Shown one piece after another: positions 50,312 to 59,891 of a stretch of DNA of 64,000 nt. Origin of the DNA: Lachnospiraceae bacterium UBA3316 (lineage in GTDB: Bacteria > Bacillota > Clostridia > Lachnospirales > Lachnospiraceae); NCBI GenBank assembly GCA_002361955.1, contig DESK01000044.1:1-64000 (forward strand). The letters are read 5' to 3'. The notes under the pieces were generated by a model that saw nothing but the letters and a program-made list of their open reading frames with translations, searched no databases and was not told where the DNA came from. The position numbers and the translations under genes were made by a program. Within the stretch, counting starts at the first letter, position 1, and every line of letters starts with the position of its first letter.

Positions 50312-51190
50312 TTATTCTATGTTCTGGATCTGCTCCCTGACCTTCTCGATCTCTGTCTTGAGATTGATCGCGATGTTGGACGTCTCCAGGTCGTTGGCCT
50401 TGGACAGGATCGTGTTCGCCTCCCGGTTCATCTCCTGGGCGATAAAATCCAGCTTTCTGCCAATACTTCCCCCCGCCAGCAGCGCCGTCTTCATGCTCTC
50501 GATATGGCTCTTCAGACGGACGGTCTCCTCGTCGGTGCAGATCTTGTCGGAGTACAGCACCACCTCGGCGGCTATACGGCCCTCCTCCATCTGGGTATCT
50601 CCCAGAAGCTCCTTTACTTTTTCGGTCAGCTTATTCCGGTAATTCTCCATTACCTCCGGATAGCGCTTCTCCACAGCCTCCACGTCTGTCAGCATCCCCT
50701 CAAGCTTCGCCACCAGATCGTCCCTTAAGGCCTCGCCCTCCCGGATCCGTGACTCTGCCAGCTGGGCGCACGCCCCTCTCACAGCCTTCTCCAAAAGCTC
50801 CCACAGTTCCTTTTCATCCACAGCCTGTTCCTCCATGGAGAAAACCTCCGGGCTTCTGCCGATCAGTGAGGTCGTGATGTCATCCGGCAGACCGAAGGTC
50901 TGGGAAATCTGCCTGTAAGCCTTTACGTATTCCGCGGCAATGCTTTCATTATACTTCAAGGAAACATTGGTCTCCGTAAAATCCTCGTAGGTAATAAAGA
51001 CGTCCACCTTTCCCCTCTGCATATACTCCTTCAGCACACTGCGGACTACCGATTCGAAAAAGCCAAGCTTCTTCGGAATCCTGATATTTACATCGAAATA
51101 TCTGTGATTTACTGCCTTCATTTCCACAGTAAATTTTCTGTCGCCCTGGAGGAGCTCACTCCGTCCAAAGCCTGTCATGCTCTTTATCAT
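50312..51190 (-). CDS. yicC: YicC-family endoribonuclease-like protein
   Basis: 292 residues. MIKSMTGFGRSELLQGDRKFTVEMKAVNHRYFDVNIRIPKKL is the family N-terminus; the C-terminal DUF1732 part reads GSIGRKLDFIAQEMNREANTILSKANDLETSNIAINLKTEIEKVREQIQNIE. Members are stress-related RNases. First gene of the operon yicC-remA-gmk-rpoZ-rimO-pgsA-cinA. Confidence 0.94.
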   Translation of the reverse strand: MIKSMTGFGRSELLQGDRKFTVEMKAVNHRYFDVNIRIPKKLGFFESVVRSVLKEYMQRGKVDVFITYEDFTETNVSLKYNESIAAEYVKAYRQISQTFGLPDDITTSLIGRSPEVFSMEEQAVDEKELWELLEKAVRGACAQLAESRIREGEALRDDLVAKLEGMLTDVEAVEKRYPEVMENYRNKLTEKVKELLGDTQMEEGRIAAEVVLYSDKICTDEETVRLKSHIESMKTALLAGGSIGRKLDFIAQEMNREANTILSKANDLETSNIAINLKTEIEKVREQIQNIE

Positions 51191-51242
51191 TTCATCTGCT
51201 CACCTTATTCCATTACTCATGGCCGAAAGGCCATATAAAATT

Positions 51243-51271
51243 AGTATAAATCATATCGGGGCAAGCGTCAA
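51243..51271 (-). promoter_or_regulatory. yicC operon promoter
   Basis: Minus strand TTGACG (51266-51271), 17 bases, TATACT (51243-51248), about 53 bases before yicC. Strong match. Confidence 0.8.
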
Positions 51272-51284
51272 TTACCATTTCTAC

Positions 51285-51313
51285 TTTTCATTTTTCCCTT
51301 TTTCTGCTATACT
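51285..51313 (+). promoter_or_regulatory. Promoter of rqcH
   Basis: TTTTCA (51285-51290), 17 bases, TATACT (51308-51313), 48 bases before the start. The -35 is weak. Confidence 0.5.
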
Positions 51314-51360
51314 GTATACATTTGTTACACATATCTATCTGAAGAAAGCAGGTGAATTCC

Positions 51361-53097
51361 ATGGCACTGGACGGAATCGTCATCGCAAATATGGTAAAGG
51401 AACTAAACGAATCCATTACAGGCGGAAAAATCAATAAAATCGCGCAGCCGGAAAACGACGAGCTGCTGCTGACCATAAAGAACAACAGAACCCAATACCG
51501 TCTGCTGATTTCCGCAGGCGCAAGCCTTCCCCTGATCTATTTTACCCAGAAAAATAAGCCCTCGCCCCTGACGGCCCCTAACTTCTGTATGCTGCTCAGA
51601 AAGTACATCGGCAGCGGAAAGATCCTGCGCGTCTGGCAGCCGGGGCTGGAGCGTGTGATCCACTTTGAGATCGAGCATTTAAATGAGCTGGGCGACCTGT
51701 GCAAAAAGGATCTGATCGTGGAGATCATGGGAAAACACAGCAACATCATCTTCTGCGACGAGAAAGGCATGATCCTGGACGCCATCAAACACGTAGGGGC
51801 GCAGATGAGCTCCGTGCGGGAGGTGCTGCCGGGACGGAACTACTTCCTCCCCGCCACCCAGGAAAAGGCCGATCCCCTCACGGTCACAGAGGAAGGGTTT
51901 TATGCGTCCGTATGCACCAAGCCCATGCCTCTTTCCAAGGCCCTCTACATGGCTCTCACCGGTATCAGCCCCCTGATCGCCGAGGAAATCTGCCACCGGG
52001 CCTCCCTGGAATCCCTCAAAAGCGCTAACGCCCTCACCCCCCTTGAGAAGACCCATCTCTATCACACCTTTTCCCTGTTGATGGAGGATGTGCGGGAGGG
52101 CCATTTCACGCCCACCATCGTGTACGACAGAAAAGAGCCCCGGGATTTTTCCTCGGTGCCTCTGACCCAGTACTTTGACATGAGATCCGAGACCTATGAG
52201 AGCATCTCCCAGGTGCTGGAATCCTACTACGCCGTCAAAAACACCCTCACACGCATCCACCAGCGCTCCGCGAACCTGCGGCGCATTGTGCAGACGGCGT
52301 TGGACAGAGACAGGAAAAAGTACGATCTGCAGCTGCGCCAGCTGAAGGACACGGAAAAGAGGGAAAAATACCGGGTCTACGGCGAGCTGATCAACACCTA
52401 CGGCTATGGGCTGGAGCCGGGAGCCAAAAAACTGGAAGCCCTGAACTACTATACGAATGAGATGGTGACCATTCCCCTGGATCCCATGCTCACGCCCCAG
52501 GAAAACGCCCAGAAAAATTTTGACCGCTACAACAAGCTGAAGCGTACCTATGAAGCCCTGACCGGGCTGACGGTGGAGACGCGGGAGGCCATCGAGCACC
52601 TGGAATCCATCAGCACGGCCCTGGACATTGCCCTCTCCGAGGAGGATCTTGTACAGATCAAGGAGGAGCTGACCCAGTTCGGCTATATCCGCCGAAAGTA
52701 TACCGGGAAGAAGGTGAAGATCACCTCAAAGCCCTTCCACTATATCTCCAGCGACGGCTATCATATGTATGTGGGAAAAAATAATTACCAGAACGAAGAG
52801 CTGACCTTCAAATTTGCCACGGGAAATGACTGGTGGTTCCACGCGAAAGGCGCCCCGGGCTCCCACGTGATCGTGAAAAACCCGGAGGGCGGGGAAATGC
52901 CCGATGCCACCTACGAGGAGGCCGCGAGGCTGGCCGCCCACTACTCCAGCAACCGGAAGGCCGAAAAAGTCGAGATCGACTATATCCAGAAAAAGCATGT
53001 TAAAAAGGTCAACGGCAAAATGCCGGGCTTCGTGATCTACCACACCAATTATTCCATGATGATCGACTCCGATATCTCCGGGATTCAGCAGGTGTAG
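51361..53097 (+). CDS. rqcH: RqcH/NFACT ribosome quality-control factor
   Basis: 578 residues. NFACT-N domain at the start (MALDGIVIANMVKELNESITGGKINKIAQPENDELLLTIK), a central helical arm with coiled coils, and the C-terminal NFACT-R part with GNDWWFHAKGAPGSHVIVKN. It binds stalled 50S subunits and adds alanine tails; older names are fibronectin-binding protein or FbpA. The ATG was chosen over a GTG 9 bases upstream. Divergent from yicC. Confidence 0.95.
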   Translation: MALDGIVIANMVKELNESITGGKINKIAQPENDELLLTIKNNRTQYRLLISAGASLPLIYFTQKNKPSPLTAPNFCMLLRKYIGSGKILRVWQPGLERVIHFEIEHLNELGDLCKKDLIVEIMGKHSNIIFCDEKGMILDAIKHVGAQMSSVREVLPGRNYFLPATQEKADPLTVTEEGFYASVCTKPMPLSKALYMALTGISPLIAEEICHRASLESLKSANALTPLEKTHLYHTFSLLMEDVREGHFTPTIVYDRKEPRDFSSVPLTQYFDMRSETYESISQVLESYYAVKNTLTRIHQRSANLRRIVQTALDRDRKKYDLQLRQLKDTEKREKYRVYGELINTYGYGLEPGAKKLEALNYYTNEMVTIPLDPMLTPQENAQKNFDRYNKLKRTYEALTGLTVETREAIEHLESISTALDIALSEEDLVQIKEELTQFGYIRRKYTGKKVKITSKPFHYISSDGYHMYVGKNNYQNEELTFKFATGNDWWFHAKGAPGSHVIVKNPEGGEMPDATYEEAARLAAHYSSNRKAEKVEIDYIQKKHVKKVNGKMPGFVIYHTNYSMMIDSDISGIQQV

Positions 53098-53133
53098 GCG
53101 GCAGTCACGCGAAACCGACAGCATCATGACATG

Positions 53134-53180
53134 AAAACGCTCCGCAGGGCTTACCATAAAGCCCTGCGGAGTGTCTTTTA
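53134..53180. terminator. Bidirectional terminator between rqcH and leuS
   Basis: Perfect 13-bp stem CTCCGCAGGGCTT (53140-53152) with AAGCCCTGCGGAG (53159-53171), followed on the plus strand by TGTCTTTT. On the minus strand the flanking bases are CGTTTTCATG. It sits between the convergent stops. Confidence 0.85.
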
Positions 53181-53187
53181 TTATTCA

Positions 53188-55617
53188 TTATTTCTGCACA
53201 AAGTTGATAATCTTCTTCGGCACATAAATCTCTTTGACGATGTTCCCTGTGATCCTGTCGGCGATCGCCTTGCGGCCTGCCTCCAGGGCCTGCTCCTTTG
53301 TGGCCTCCGCCGGAATGCTGATGACCACCTTTGTCTTTCCGTTGATCTGCACCGGCACCTGGATCTCGTCGTCCTTCATGGCCTCCTCGTCATGCTCCGG
53401 CCACTGATTATCAAAGACAGAGGTTTCATAGCCAAGCTGCTCCCACAGTTCCTCGGAAATATGGGGCGCGAAGGGAGCCATCAGAATCACGGCTGTCTCC
53501 AGGGTCTCCTTGTCAATGCCGCCCTCCCGCTTTGCCAGATCCAGAAGCTTGTTGGTGAACTCCATAAAGCCGGAGATCACGGTATTCAGGCTGAAGCTCT
53601 CCAGTCTCTGGGTGATGGTATGCACCATCGTGTGGCGAACCTTGAGCATCTCCTTGGTGGCCGCAACGTTTTTATCGATGTTCTCCGTTACCAGCTTCCA
53701 GAAACGAGTCAGGAAACGGTATACGCCCTCAATGCCGCTGTCATCCCAGATCGAATCCAGCTCCGGCGGCCCGATAAAGAGTTCGTAGAGCCTCAGGCTG
53801 TCACAGCCGTAGTCCCTGACAATATCATCCGGGGACACAATGTTGCCCAGGGATTTGCTCATCTTGGTGGCTGCTCCTGTCTCTTTGTCCCGGCCGCAGA
53901 CCATACCCTGGTTGAACAGCTTCTTAAAGGGCTCGTCGAAGTCCACAACCCCGATATCATACAGGAACTTTGTGTAGAACCTGGAATACAGAAGATGAAG
54001 CACCGCGTGCTCTACGCCTCCGATATACATGTCTACGGGCAGATACTTGTCTGCCTTCTCCTTGGAAACAAGCTCCTTATCGTTATGGCTGTCCACATAG
54101 CGGAGAAAATACCAGGAAGAGCCTGCCCACTGGGGCATGGTGTTCGTCTCCCTCTTGGCGTCCGCGCCGCAGACGGGACACTTGCAGTTCACCCAGTCCT
54201 CAATGGCTGCCAGGGGGGATTCTCCCGTTCCGGTCGGCTCATAAGATTCCACATCCGGCAGGCGCAGCGGCAGCTCCTCCTCCGGTACCGGAACATTTCC
54301 GCACTTGGGACAATGTACAATGGGGATCGGCTCACCCCAGTAACGCTGACGGGAAAATACCCAGTCACGCAGCTTGAAGTTCACGGTCTTTTTTCCGATG
54401 CCCATCTTTTCGATCATCATGGGCGCTTCTTTTTTCAGCACCGCGGACTCCATGCCGTTCCACTCGCCGGAATTGATCATCGTTCCGGCTGCCTCCGTGT
54501 AGGCTTCCGTCATATTTTCAATCTCCTTGCCATCCTTGGCGATGACCTGGATGATCGGAATATCAAACTTTTTCGCGAACGCAAAGTCACGGTCGTCATG
54601 GGCAGGTACGCACATGATCGCTCCCGTTCCGTAATCAGCAAGTACATAGTCGGACAGCCAGATGGGAACCTTCGCGCCGTTTAAGGGATTAATCGCATAG
54701 CTTCCTGTAAATACGCCCGTCTTCTCCTTATCCTGCATACGGTCTACGTTTGACTTCATGGAGGACTCGAAAATATAGTTCTCCACGGCCTCCCGTGTCT
54801 CCGGCACAGCCAGCTTGGCCGCCAGCTTATGCTCCGGCGCCAGCACCATGAACGTCGCACCGTGAAGTGTATCGGGCCTGGTGGTATAAACGGTAATCTT
54901 CTCCTCTCTTCCCTCTACCGGAAAGTCTACCTCTGCTCCGTAGGATTTGCCGATCCAGTCAGACTGCATCTTCTTAACCTTCTCCGGCCAGTCCAGCTTG
55001 TCCAGGTCGTTTAACAGCCTGTCGGCATACTTGGTAATGCGAAGCATCCACTGGCGCAGATTCTTTTTCGTCACCGCCGTGCCGCAGCGCTCGCAGACGC
55101 CGTTTACGACCTCCTCGTTTGCCAGTCCCGTTTTACAGGACGGACACCAGTTGATGGGGAACTCCTTCTCGTAAGCCAGCCCTTCCTTGAACATTTTTAC
55201 AAAAATCCACTGGGTCCACTTATAGAAATCCGGGTCTGTGGTGTTTACCTCCATATCCCAGTCGTAAATAGAGGCAATCTCATTGATCTGACGCTTAATA
55301 TTCTCCACATTTTTCTTTGTGGAAATCGCAGGGTGCTGCCCTGTCTTGATCGCATAGTTTTCTGCCGGAAGGCCAAACGCGTCCCAGCCCATGGGATGGA
55401 TCAGATAATAGCCCTGGAGCATCTTATAACGGCTCCACACGTCGGAGATCACATATCCTCTCCAATGTCCTACATGAAGCCCATTTCCTGACGGATAGGG
55501 AAACATATCCAGACAATAATACTTCGGTTTCTTTCCATCGTTAACATTTACAGGGTGCTCCTCCCAGTGCTTGCGCCACTTGGATTCGATGGCCCTGTGG
55601 TTGTACGGTACGCTCAT
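53188..55617 (-). CDS. leuS: Leucyl-tRNA synthetase
   Basis: 809 residues. HIGH motif as YPSGNGLHVGHWRGYV, zinc-type Cys pairs (CPSCKTGLANEEVVNGVCERCG; CPKCGNVPVPEEEL), CP1 editing domain in the middle, and KMSKS as TKMSKSLGN. The C-terminal domain ends normally. The start MSVPYNHRAIESKWRKHW has AGGAGG 8 bases upstream. A strong promoter lies 63 bases upstream; the leader is too short for a T-box. Confidence 0.97.
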   Translation of the reverse strand: MSVPYNHRAIESKWRKHWEEHPVNVNDGKKPKYYCLDMFPYPSGNGLHVGHWRGYVISDVWSRYKMLQGYYLIHPMGWDAFGLPAENYAIKTGQHPAISTKKNVENIKRQINEIASIYDWDMEVNTTDPDFYKWTQWIFVKMFKEGLAYEKEFPINWCPSCKTGLANEEVVNGVCERCGTAVTKKNLRQWMLRITKYADRLLNDLDKLDWPEKVKKMQSDWIGKSYGAEVDFPVEGREEKITVYTTRPDTLHGATFMVLAPEHKLAAKLAVPETREAVENYIFESSMKSNVDRMQDKEKTGVFTGSYAINPLNGAKVPIWLSDYVLADYGTGAIMCVPAHDDRDFAFAKKFDIPIIQVIAKDGKEIENMTEAYTEAAGTMINSGEWNGMESAVLKKEAPMMIEKMGIGKKTVNFKLRDWVFSRQRYWGEPIPIVHCPKCGNVPVPEEELPLRLPDVESYEPTGTGESPLAAIEDWVNCKCPVCGADAKRETNTMPQWAGSSWYFLRYVDSHNDKELVSKEKADKYLPVDMYIGGVEHAVLHLLYSRFYTKFLYDIGVVDFDEPFKKLFNQGMVCGRDKETGAATKMSKSLGNIVSPDDIVRDYGCDSLRLYELFIGPPELDSIWDDSGIEGVYRFLTRFWKLVTENIDKNVAATKEMLKVRHTMVHTITQRLESFSLNTVISGFMEFTNKLLDLAKREGGIDKETLETAVILMAPFAPHISEELWEQLGYETSVFDNQWPEHDEEAMKDDEIQVPVQINGKTKVVISIPAEATKEQALEAGRKAIADRITGNIVKEIYVPKKIINFVQK

Positions 55618-55679
55618 AATTCCTGCCTCCTGCATAATCTGTAGTTTCTATATGATATAAACTGTAAAAATCTTTTTTC

Positions 55680-55708
55680 ATTCTACCTATTTCTTCTGAA
55701 TTTGTCAA
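55680..55708 (-). promoter_or_regulatory. leuS promoter
   Basis: Minus strand TTGACA (55703-55708), 17 bases, TAGAAT (55680-55685). Near-consensus. Confidence 0.8.
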
Positions 55709-55722
55709 TAGAATAGGAAAAG

Positions 55723-55751
55723 TTGTACTTTCCGCCTCCTTGTGGTAGGAT
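55723..55751 (+). promoter_or_regulatory. Promoter of the DUF1461-like gene
   Basis: TTGTAC (55723-55728), 17 bases, TAGGAT (55746-55751), divergent from the leuS promoter by only 15 bases. Confidence 0.55.
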
Positions 55752-55768
55752 GGAAAAGATTAAAATGC

Positions 55769-55804
55769 AAAAACAGCCGCCCCGCTTTTCCTTCGGGACG
55801 GCTG
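55769..55804 (-). terminator. Terminator of the scfA-secDF-recJ transcript
   Basis: On the minus strand an 11-bp stem with one G-U pair (55794-55804 with 55774-55784, 9-base loop) is followed by five U residues (55769-55773). There is no minus-strand gene between it and 56466, so it should end the transcript that includes the 533-residue gene. On the plus strand it lies in the leader of the DUF1461-like gene, without a U tract. Confidence 0.75.
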
Positions 55805-55843
55805 CCTGTGAGCTATGTTTGTTTAGAAAGGAGTTATCAACCT

Positions 55844-56530
55844 ATGAAAAGAAAACCCTACCCTCTCTCCGCCTGGCTTCTGGCCCTGGCCTGCGCGCTG
55901 TTTTTTATCAGCTTCTCCGTAGTGGCGGTGCTGCATTTCCGCCCCTTATACTACTTTGATATCAAGGCTCTCGGTGTCGAGGAAACCTCTGGCCTGCCCG
56001 AGGAGGAAATCCGCGCGAATTACGACGCGCTGATCGACTATAACTCCCTGTCCTGGCACGGCTGCCTGCAGTTTCCCACCCTGCCCATGTCTGAGGGCGG
56101 ACGGATCCATTTTGAGGAAGTGAGAACTATCTTTGTGTTTGTCCAGTATCTCTGCATCGTTTCCTTCCTTGCCGCGGCAGTGGGCGGTTTTTTCCGCCTG
56201 CGCAAAAGGGACGGAGCCTTTCTGAAACTGGCTGGCATTCTCACACCGGCCATTCCCGCCATTCTGGGCGTCCTGATCGCATGCAGCTGGGACAGCTTTT
56301 TCGTAATGTTCCACAAGCTCCTCTTCCGCAACGACTACTGGCTCTTTGATCCGGAAACAGACCCGGTCATCACGATCCTGCCGGATGCGTTCTTTCTCCA
56401 CTGCGCGGCGGCCATCCTGCTTCTGGTGCTCCTCCTCTGCGGGGCATCCTTCCTTGCGGGAACACTTATTTCTCCCCGCCGATCCCCACAACCGTGTTCG
56501 CCGGACTTCCTTCCTCATAAGAAAGGGTGA
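55844..56530 (+). CDS. Integral membrane protein, DUF1461/TIGR01906-like
   Basis: 228 residues, four predicted membrane segments (about 10-32, 95-120, 130-150, 185-210) around an extracellular loop with ALIDYNSLSWHGCLQFPTLPMSEGGRIHFEEVR. That loop (YNxL, HFxEVR) is characteristic of the TIGR01906 family. Role unknown; in lactobacilli a homologue links to stress resistance (family knowledge, unsure). The last 65 bases overlap the end of the convergent 533-residue gene. Ribosome site AAAGGAG. Confidence 0.8.
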   Translation: MKRKPYPLSAWLLALACALFFISFSVVAVLHFRPLYYFDIKALGVEETSGLPEEEIRANYDALIDYNSLSWHGCLQFPTLPMSEGGRIHFEEVRTIFVFVQYLCIVSFLAAAVGGFFRLRKRDGAFLKLAGILTPAIPAILGVLIACSWDSFFVMFHKLLFRNDYWLFDPETDPVITILPDAFFLHCAAAILLLVLLLCGASFLAGTLISPRRSPQPCSPDFLPHKKG

Positions 56531-58067
56531 TCGTATCGCCCTCCTCGTAGCGGATGACGTCGATGAGATCTACCACGGACACGTCAAAGATCTCACCATG
56601 TCCCTCCAGCATCAGATAGTAGTGGGAATTTCCTTCCACGACTCCCTGGGCGATGCGGCTAATTTTTCCGCTGACACTCAGCGCCTGGGCGCTGTCCGCC
56701 ACCTTGATGCCGCTCTGCTTGAGCATCGTATTGTAGGCCTTCTCGCAGGCCGCCACCGTGTCGCCGATGGCCACGTTCTGGTATTTCTTGATATTTACCA
56801 TGGCGTATTTTTTCACCAGGCCCGCGTCATCCTTGAGGGCCATAAAATAGGTAGGCTCCCCGGAAATATTTAAGAGCAGCGGGAAGGTGGAGCGGTAGCC
56901 TAAGTTCTGCACCTGTCCTTCCGCGGAGGCCATGGCTGAATACTCCTGGGCTCCCGGGATCTCATAATAGCGGCACTCCATGGTTCTCTGGTTCATCAGC
57001 ACAAATCCCACGTTTGACTCATCGCCGCTTACGGAGGTAATGCCTGTGTACACCCACACGTCATCCTCCAGAGCCAGGTAATTATATCCGTCCGTCGTCA
57101 TCAGGCAGCCCTTCTGGCCCAGGACGCTGTTGATAAAGCCGTTCTGCAGCATACCGTGGTAATCGTAAAGCTGGGTCAGCAAATCGGCGGCGTACACATG
57201 GTCCACCCATGTGGGGCAATCCTCCACCGCGTAATCCTCCGTCTCTCCGGTTACCGCGTTGCACAGCACCACCCTTCCGATGGTCACGCCGCCGAACAGG
57301 CCGATATTGAACTTCTTTACAGGACATACCCAGTAGGGGGTTCCGTCCTCGTCGATCTCAAAGCTCAGATCATCAAAAATGTACGTCGGATAACAGAACC
57401 GCAGATGGCGGTTAATGTTTCTGTTGAAAAACTCCGACTGGGAATAGCGGATGGGCTTCTCCAGCTTCACGAGCTCCGTATCCTGGGTGGCCATATCGAT
57501 CTTGATATACGCCGGAATGCCGTTCTTCTGGTTCGTAAACCATTTGATGGCGCTGGCATACACGAGGGGCGTCACTCTGGTGGGCGTATCCTGGTAATTG
57601 ATCTGGGTATAGAGAGGGCTGACCTCAAACTGGGATACCATATCCACCATGCTTCCCATCTTTCTGTTTCCGAGAAGGGTCGCGGAATCCCTGTCTAAAA
57701 GAGGAATCTGCCTGTAATCCACCTCTTTGATATCCTCGGCGAACTTCCTGTCCTCCACCTTGATCAGCTGCTGGTACTTTTTCGCGTTTACGATGGGGGA
57801 CGACAGGATGGAGCCCACCACATAGACGGCTGCCACGACCAGCAGAAGAAGTATTCCCAGCTTTACGCCCTTGCTGGCCTTCACCTCTGCCTTCGCCTTT
57901 ACCTTTGACAGGGCATAGAGCCCTGTGACTACCACCACTGCCAAGGCGAGGAACATCCAGAACCCGGACGAGTGGATATTTACCGCCGGGATCGTCACAT
58001 AGTAGTACAAGGCAGCCACGATCACCGCCAGGGGCACCAAAAGTATTTTCATTCCTACCTTTTTCAT
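56466..58067 (-). CDS. Large membrane-anchored protein of unknown function
   Basis: 533 residues. Three N-terminal hydrophobic segments (about residues 5-27, 33-55, 68-92), then a long soluble part (100-533) probably outside the membrane. Visible features: YQQLIKVEDRKFAEDIKEVDYRQIPLLDRDSATLLGNRKMGSM, FEIDEDGTPYWVCPVKKFNIGLFGG, YDYHGMLQNGFINSVLGQKGCLMTTDGYNYLALEDDVWVYTGITSV and a C-terminal small beta domain. No known domain recognised. It follows recJ by 11 bases and so belongs to the scfA-scfB-secDF-recJ unit. Its 3' end overlaps the convergent membrane gene. Confidence 0.8.
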   Translation of the reverse strand: MKKVGMKILLVPLAVIVAALYYYVTIPAVNIHSSGFWMFLALAVVVVTGLYALSKVKAKAEVKASKGVKLGILLLLVVAAVYVVGSILSSPIVNAKKYQQLIKVEDRKFAEDIKEVDYRQIPLLDRDSATLLGNRKMGSMVDMVSQFEVSPLYTQINYQDTPTRVTPLVYASAIKWFTNQKNGIPAYIKIDMATQDTELVKLEKPIRYSQSEFFNRNINRHLRFCYPTYIFDDLSFEIDEDGTPYWVCPVKKFNIGLFGGVTIGRVVLCNAVTGETEDYAVEDCPTWVDHVYAADLLTQLYDYHGMLQNGFINSVLGQKGCLMTTDGYNYLALEDDVWVYTGITSVSGDESNVGFVLMNQRTMECRYYEIPGAQEYSAMASAEGQVQNLGYRSTFPLLLNISGEPTYFMALKDDAGLVKKYAMVNIKKYQNVAIGDTVAACEKAYNTMLKQSGIKVADSAQALSVSGKISRIAQGVVEGNSHYYLMLEGHGEIFDVSVVDLIDVIRYEEGDTITLSYEEGSPANTVVGIGGEK

Positions 58068-58078
58068 TCTTTTCTCCT

Positions 58079-59812
58079 TTACTGATAATTCTGAATCACA
58101 ATCTGCAGGCTGCGCCTTCCCCGGAACTCATTGATTCCCGGATAGTAGGTAACCGACAGGAAGATGCTGTTTTCCCTTCCCCAGAAAAGCTTCTCCGTCT
58201 CTCCCGCCCCGTATTGTTCCGTGAGATAGGCCCGGAATACATCCACATCCCCGAAATACAGGGCGTCCATCACCACGTCTCCCGAATTTTTCACCTGCAA
58301 TTTTACCACATTTTTATTCTTTCCCAGAATTCTGGCGCTCAGAAGCTTCAGATTTTTCTCGGCAAACACAGGCTTTACGTTCCCTTTTCCGAAGGGCTCC
58401 AGCACATCCAGCTCCTCCACCAGGTTTTCCGTGATATAGCTGATGGGCATGGGCACGTCGATCATCACCTTCGGGATAAAATCCTCCTCTGTGAGGGAGG
58501 ACAACCGGTTGATCCTGCTGCGAAATTCCTCCACATGCTCTTTCGGCAGAGACAGGCCCGCCGCCAAGGGATGCCCCCCAAACTTTGTAAAGAGGTCGGA
58601 ACACTGACACATCTCGGCAAACATATTGTAGGCCTCGATGGAACGCCCTGAGCCCTTCACACCCTCCGCCCCGTCGGTCAGCACGAAGACGGGTTTGTGG
58701 TAACGCTCCCTGAGCCTTCCGGCTATGATCCCCGCCAGGCTTTCGTGGCACTCGGGCAGATAGACTACCAGCACCTTATCTTCCTTCAGGGAGCTGCTCT
58801 CAATCCTGCCTGCCGCCAGCTCCACCCCCTGCAGCGTCATGGCCTTCCGCTCGTCGTTCAGCTCCTTTAAATCCTCCGCCAGCTTCGCGGCCTTCACACA
58901 GTCCTGCTCCAGAAGAAGCGCCAGGGCCCGCTTGGCCGTGTCCAGCCGTCCGCTGGCATTGATGCATGGCCCAAGGACAAAGCCGATATGATAGGCGGTG
59001 ATCCGGGATCCGGAAAGCCCTGTGGCCTCAATCAGCGCCCGCAGTCCGGGATTGGCTGTATGATTTAAAAGCTTCAGCCCCTCCTTGACGATGATCCTGT
59101 TCTCTCCCACAAGATCCATCACATCTCCCACCGTTGCCACCGCCGCGAACTCCAGAAACTCATCCGCCTCCGCCCTTTGGATCCCCCAGGCCTCATACAG
59201 GCAGGCGACCAGCTTGTAGGCCACCGCCGCCCCGCACAGGGCTTTAAAGGGGTAGGGGCAGTCCGGCTGCTTCGGGTTTACGATGGCATCTGCCGGCGGC
59301 AGCTCCGGCTGCAGCTCATGGTGGTCCGTAATGAGAACTGTCATGCCCAGGTCTTTCGCCTCCCTGATCTCGGCCACGGCCGCGATGCCATTGTCACAGG
59401 TAAGGATCGTATCCACCCCTTCCTGGTAAGCCAGCTGAATGAGATGTCCATTCAGCCCGTAGCCGTCCTTCATCCGGTCCGGGATCTCCACATCCACCTG
59501 GGCGCCGCACCTGGTCAGCCCCCGGTACAGGATGTAGGAGGCGTTTACTCCATCAATGTCATAGTCCCCGATAATCCGTATCTTCTTTCCCTGGCGGATC
59601 TTTTCTTTCAGGATGCCCGCGGTTTTACAGGCATCCTTCAGCAGATGGGGATCGCCCAGGCGCTCCCTGCCTCCGTGCAGGTAGGCGTCTATGGCGTCAT
59701 CCCCGACCACCTCCCTGTTTCTGATCAGCCTGGCTGTCACCTGGTCGATGCCAAATTTCCTGCCGATCTCCTGGAAGTCGGCCCGCTTGGCCGCCACATA
59801 CCATCTCTCCAC
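58079..59812 (-). CDS. recJ: Single-stranded-DNA-specific exonuclease RecJ
   Basis: 577 residues. DHH phosphoesterase motifs: IIGDYDIDGVNASYIL, DHHELQPELPPADAIVNPKQPDC, the DHHA1 part (SLAGIIAGRLRERYHKPVFVLT; SGRSIEAYNMFAEM; FGGHPLAAGLSL) and a C-terminal OB-like domain. 5'-3' exonuclease in repair and replication restart. The GTG start giving MERWYVAAKRADFQEIG, with GGAGG 9 bases upstream, matches the family better than the longer frame starting at TTG. Confidence 0.95.
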   Translation of the reverse strand: MERWYVAAKRADFQEIGRKFGIDQVTARLIRNREVVGDDAIDAYLHGGRERLGDPHLLKDACKTAGILKEKIRQGKKIRIIGDYDIDGVNASYILYRGLTRCGAQVDVEIPDRMKDGYGLNGHLIQLAYQEGVDTILTCDNGIAAVAEIREAKDLGMTVLITDHHELQPELPPADAIVNPKQPDCPYPFKALCGAAVAYKLVACLYEAWGIQRAEADEFLEFAAVATVGDVMDLVGENRIIVKEGLKLLNHTANPGLRALIEATGLSGSRITAYHIGFVLGPCINASGRLDTAKRALALLLEQDCVKAAKLAEDLKELNDERKAMTLQGVELAAGRIESSSLKEDKVLVVYLPECHESLAGIIAGRLRERYHKPVFVLTDGAEGVKGSGRSIEAYNMFAEMCQCSDLFTKFGGHPLAAGLSLPKEHVEEFRSRINRLSSLTEEDFIPKVMIDVPMPISYITENLVEELDVLEPFGKGNVKPVFAEKNLKLLSARILGKNKNVVKLQVKNSGDVVMDALYFGDVDVFRAYLTEQYGAGETEKLFWGRENSIFLSVTYYPGINEFRGRRSLQIVIQNYQ

Positions 59813-59831
59813 TCTGCTCTTCCTCCATGAT

Positions 59832-59879
59832 GCCAAGAGCCGAGACACCTCCAAAACTTCGGCAGCCCCGGCTCTTATA
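59832..59879. other. Hairpin between secDF and recJ
   Basis: AAGAGCCG (59835-59842) pairs with CGGCTCTT (59869-59876) across a 26-base loop, just upstream of the recJ ribosome site. It may tune expression of recJ relative to secDF; no U tract on the minus strand. Confidence 0.35.
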
Positions 59880-59891
59880 TTTCTTTAAAGA

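Noticed and set aside
55618..55720. T-box before leuS
   Set aside because: The promoter-to-start distance is about 63 bases with no specifier or antiterminator elements.
59813..59854. Longer RecJ start at TTG
   Set aside because: It has no ribosome site, and the GTG start gives the typical MExWYVA N-terminus.
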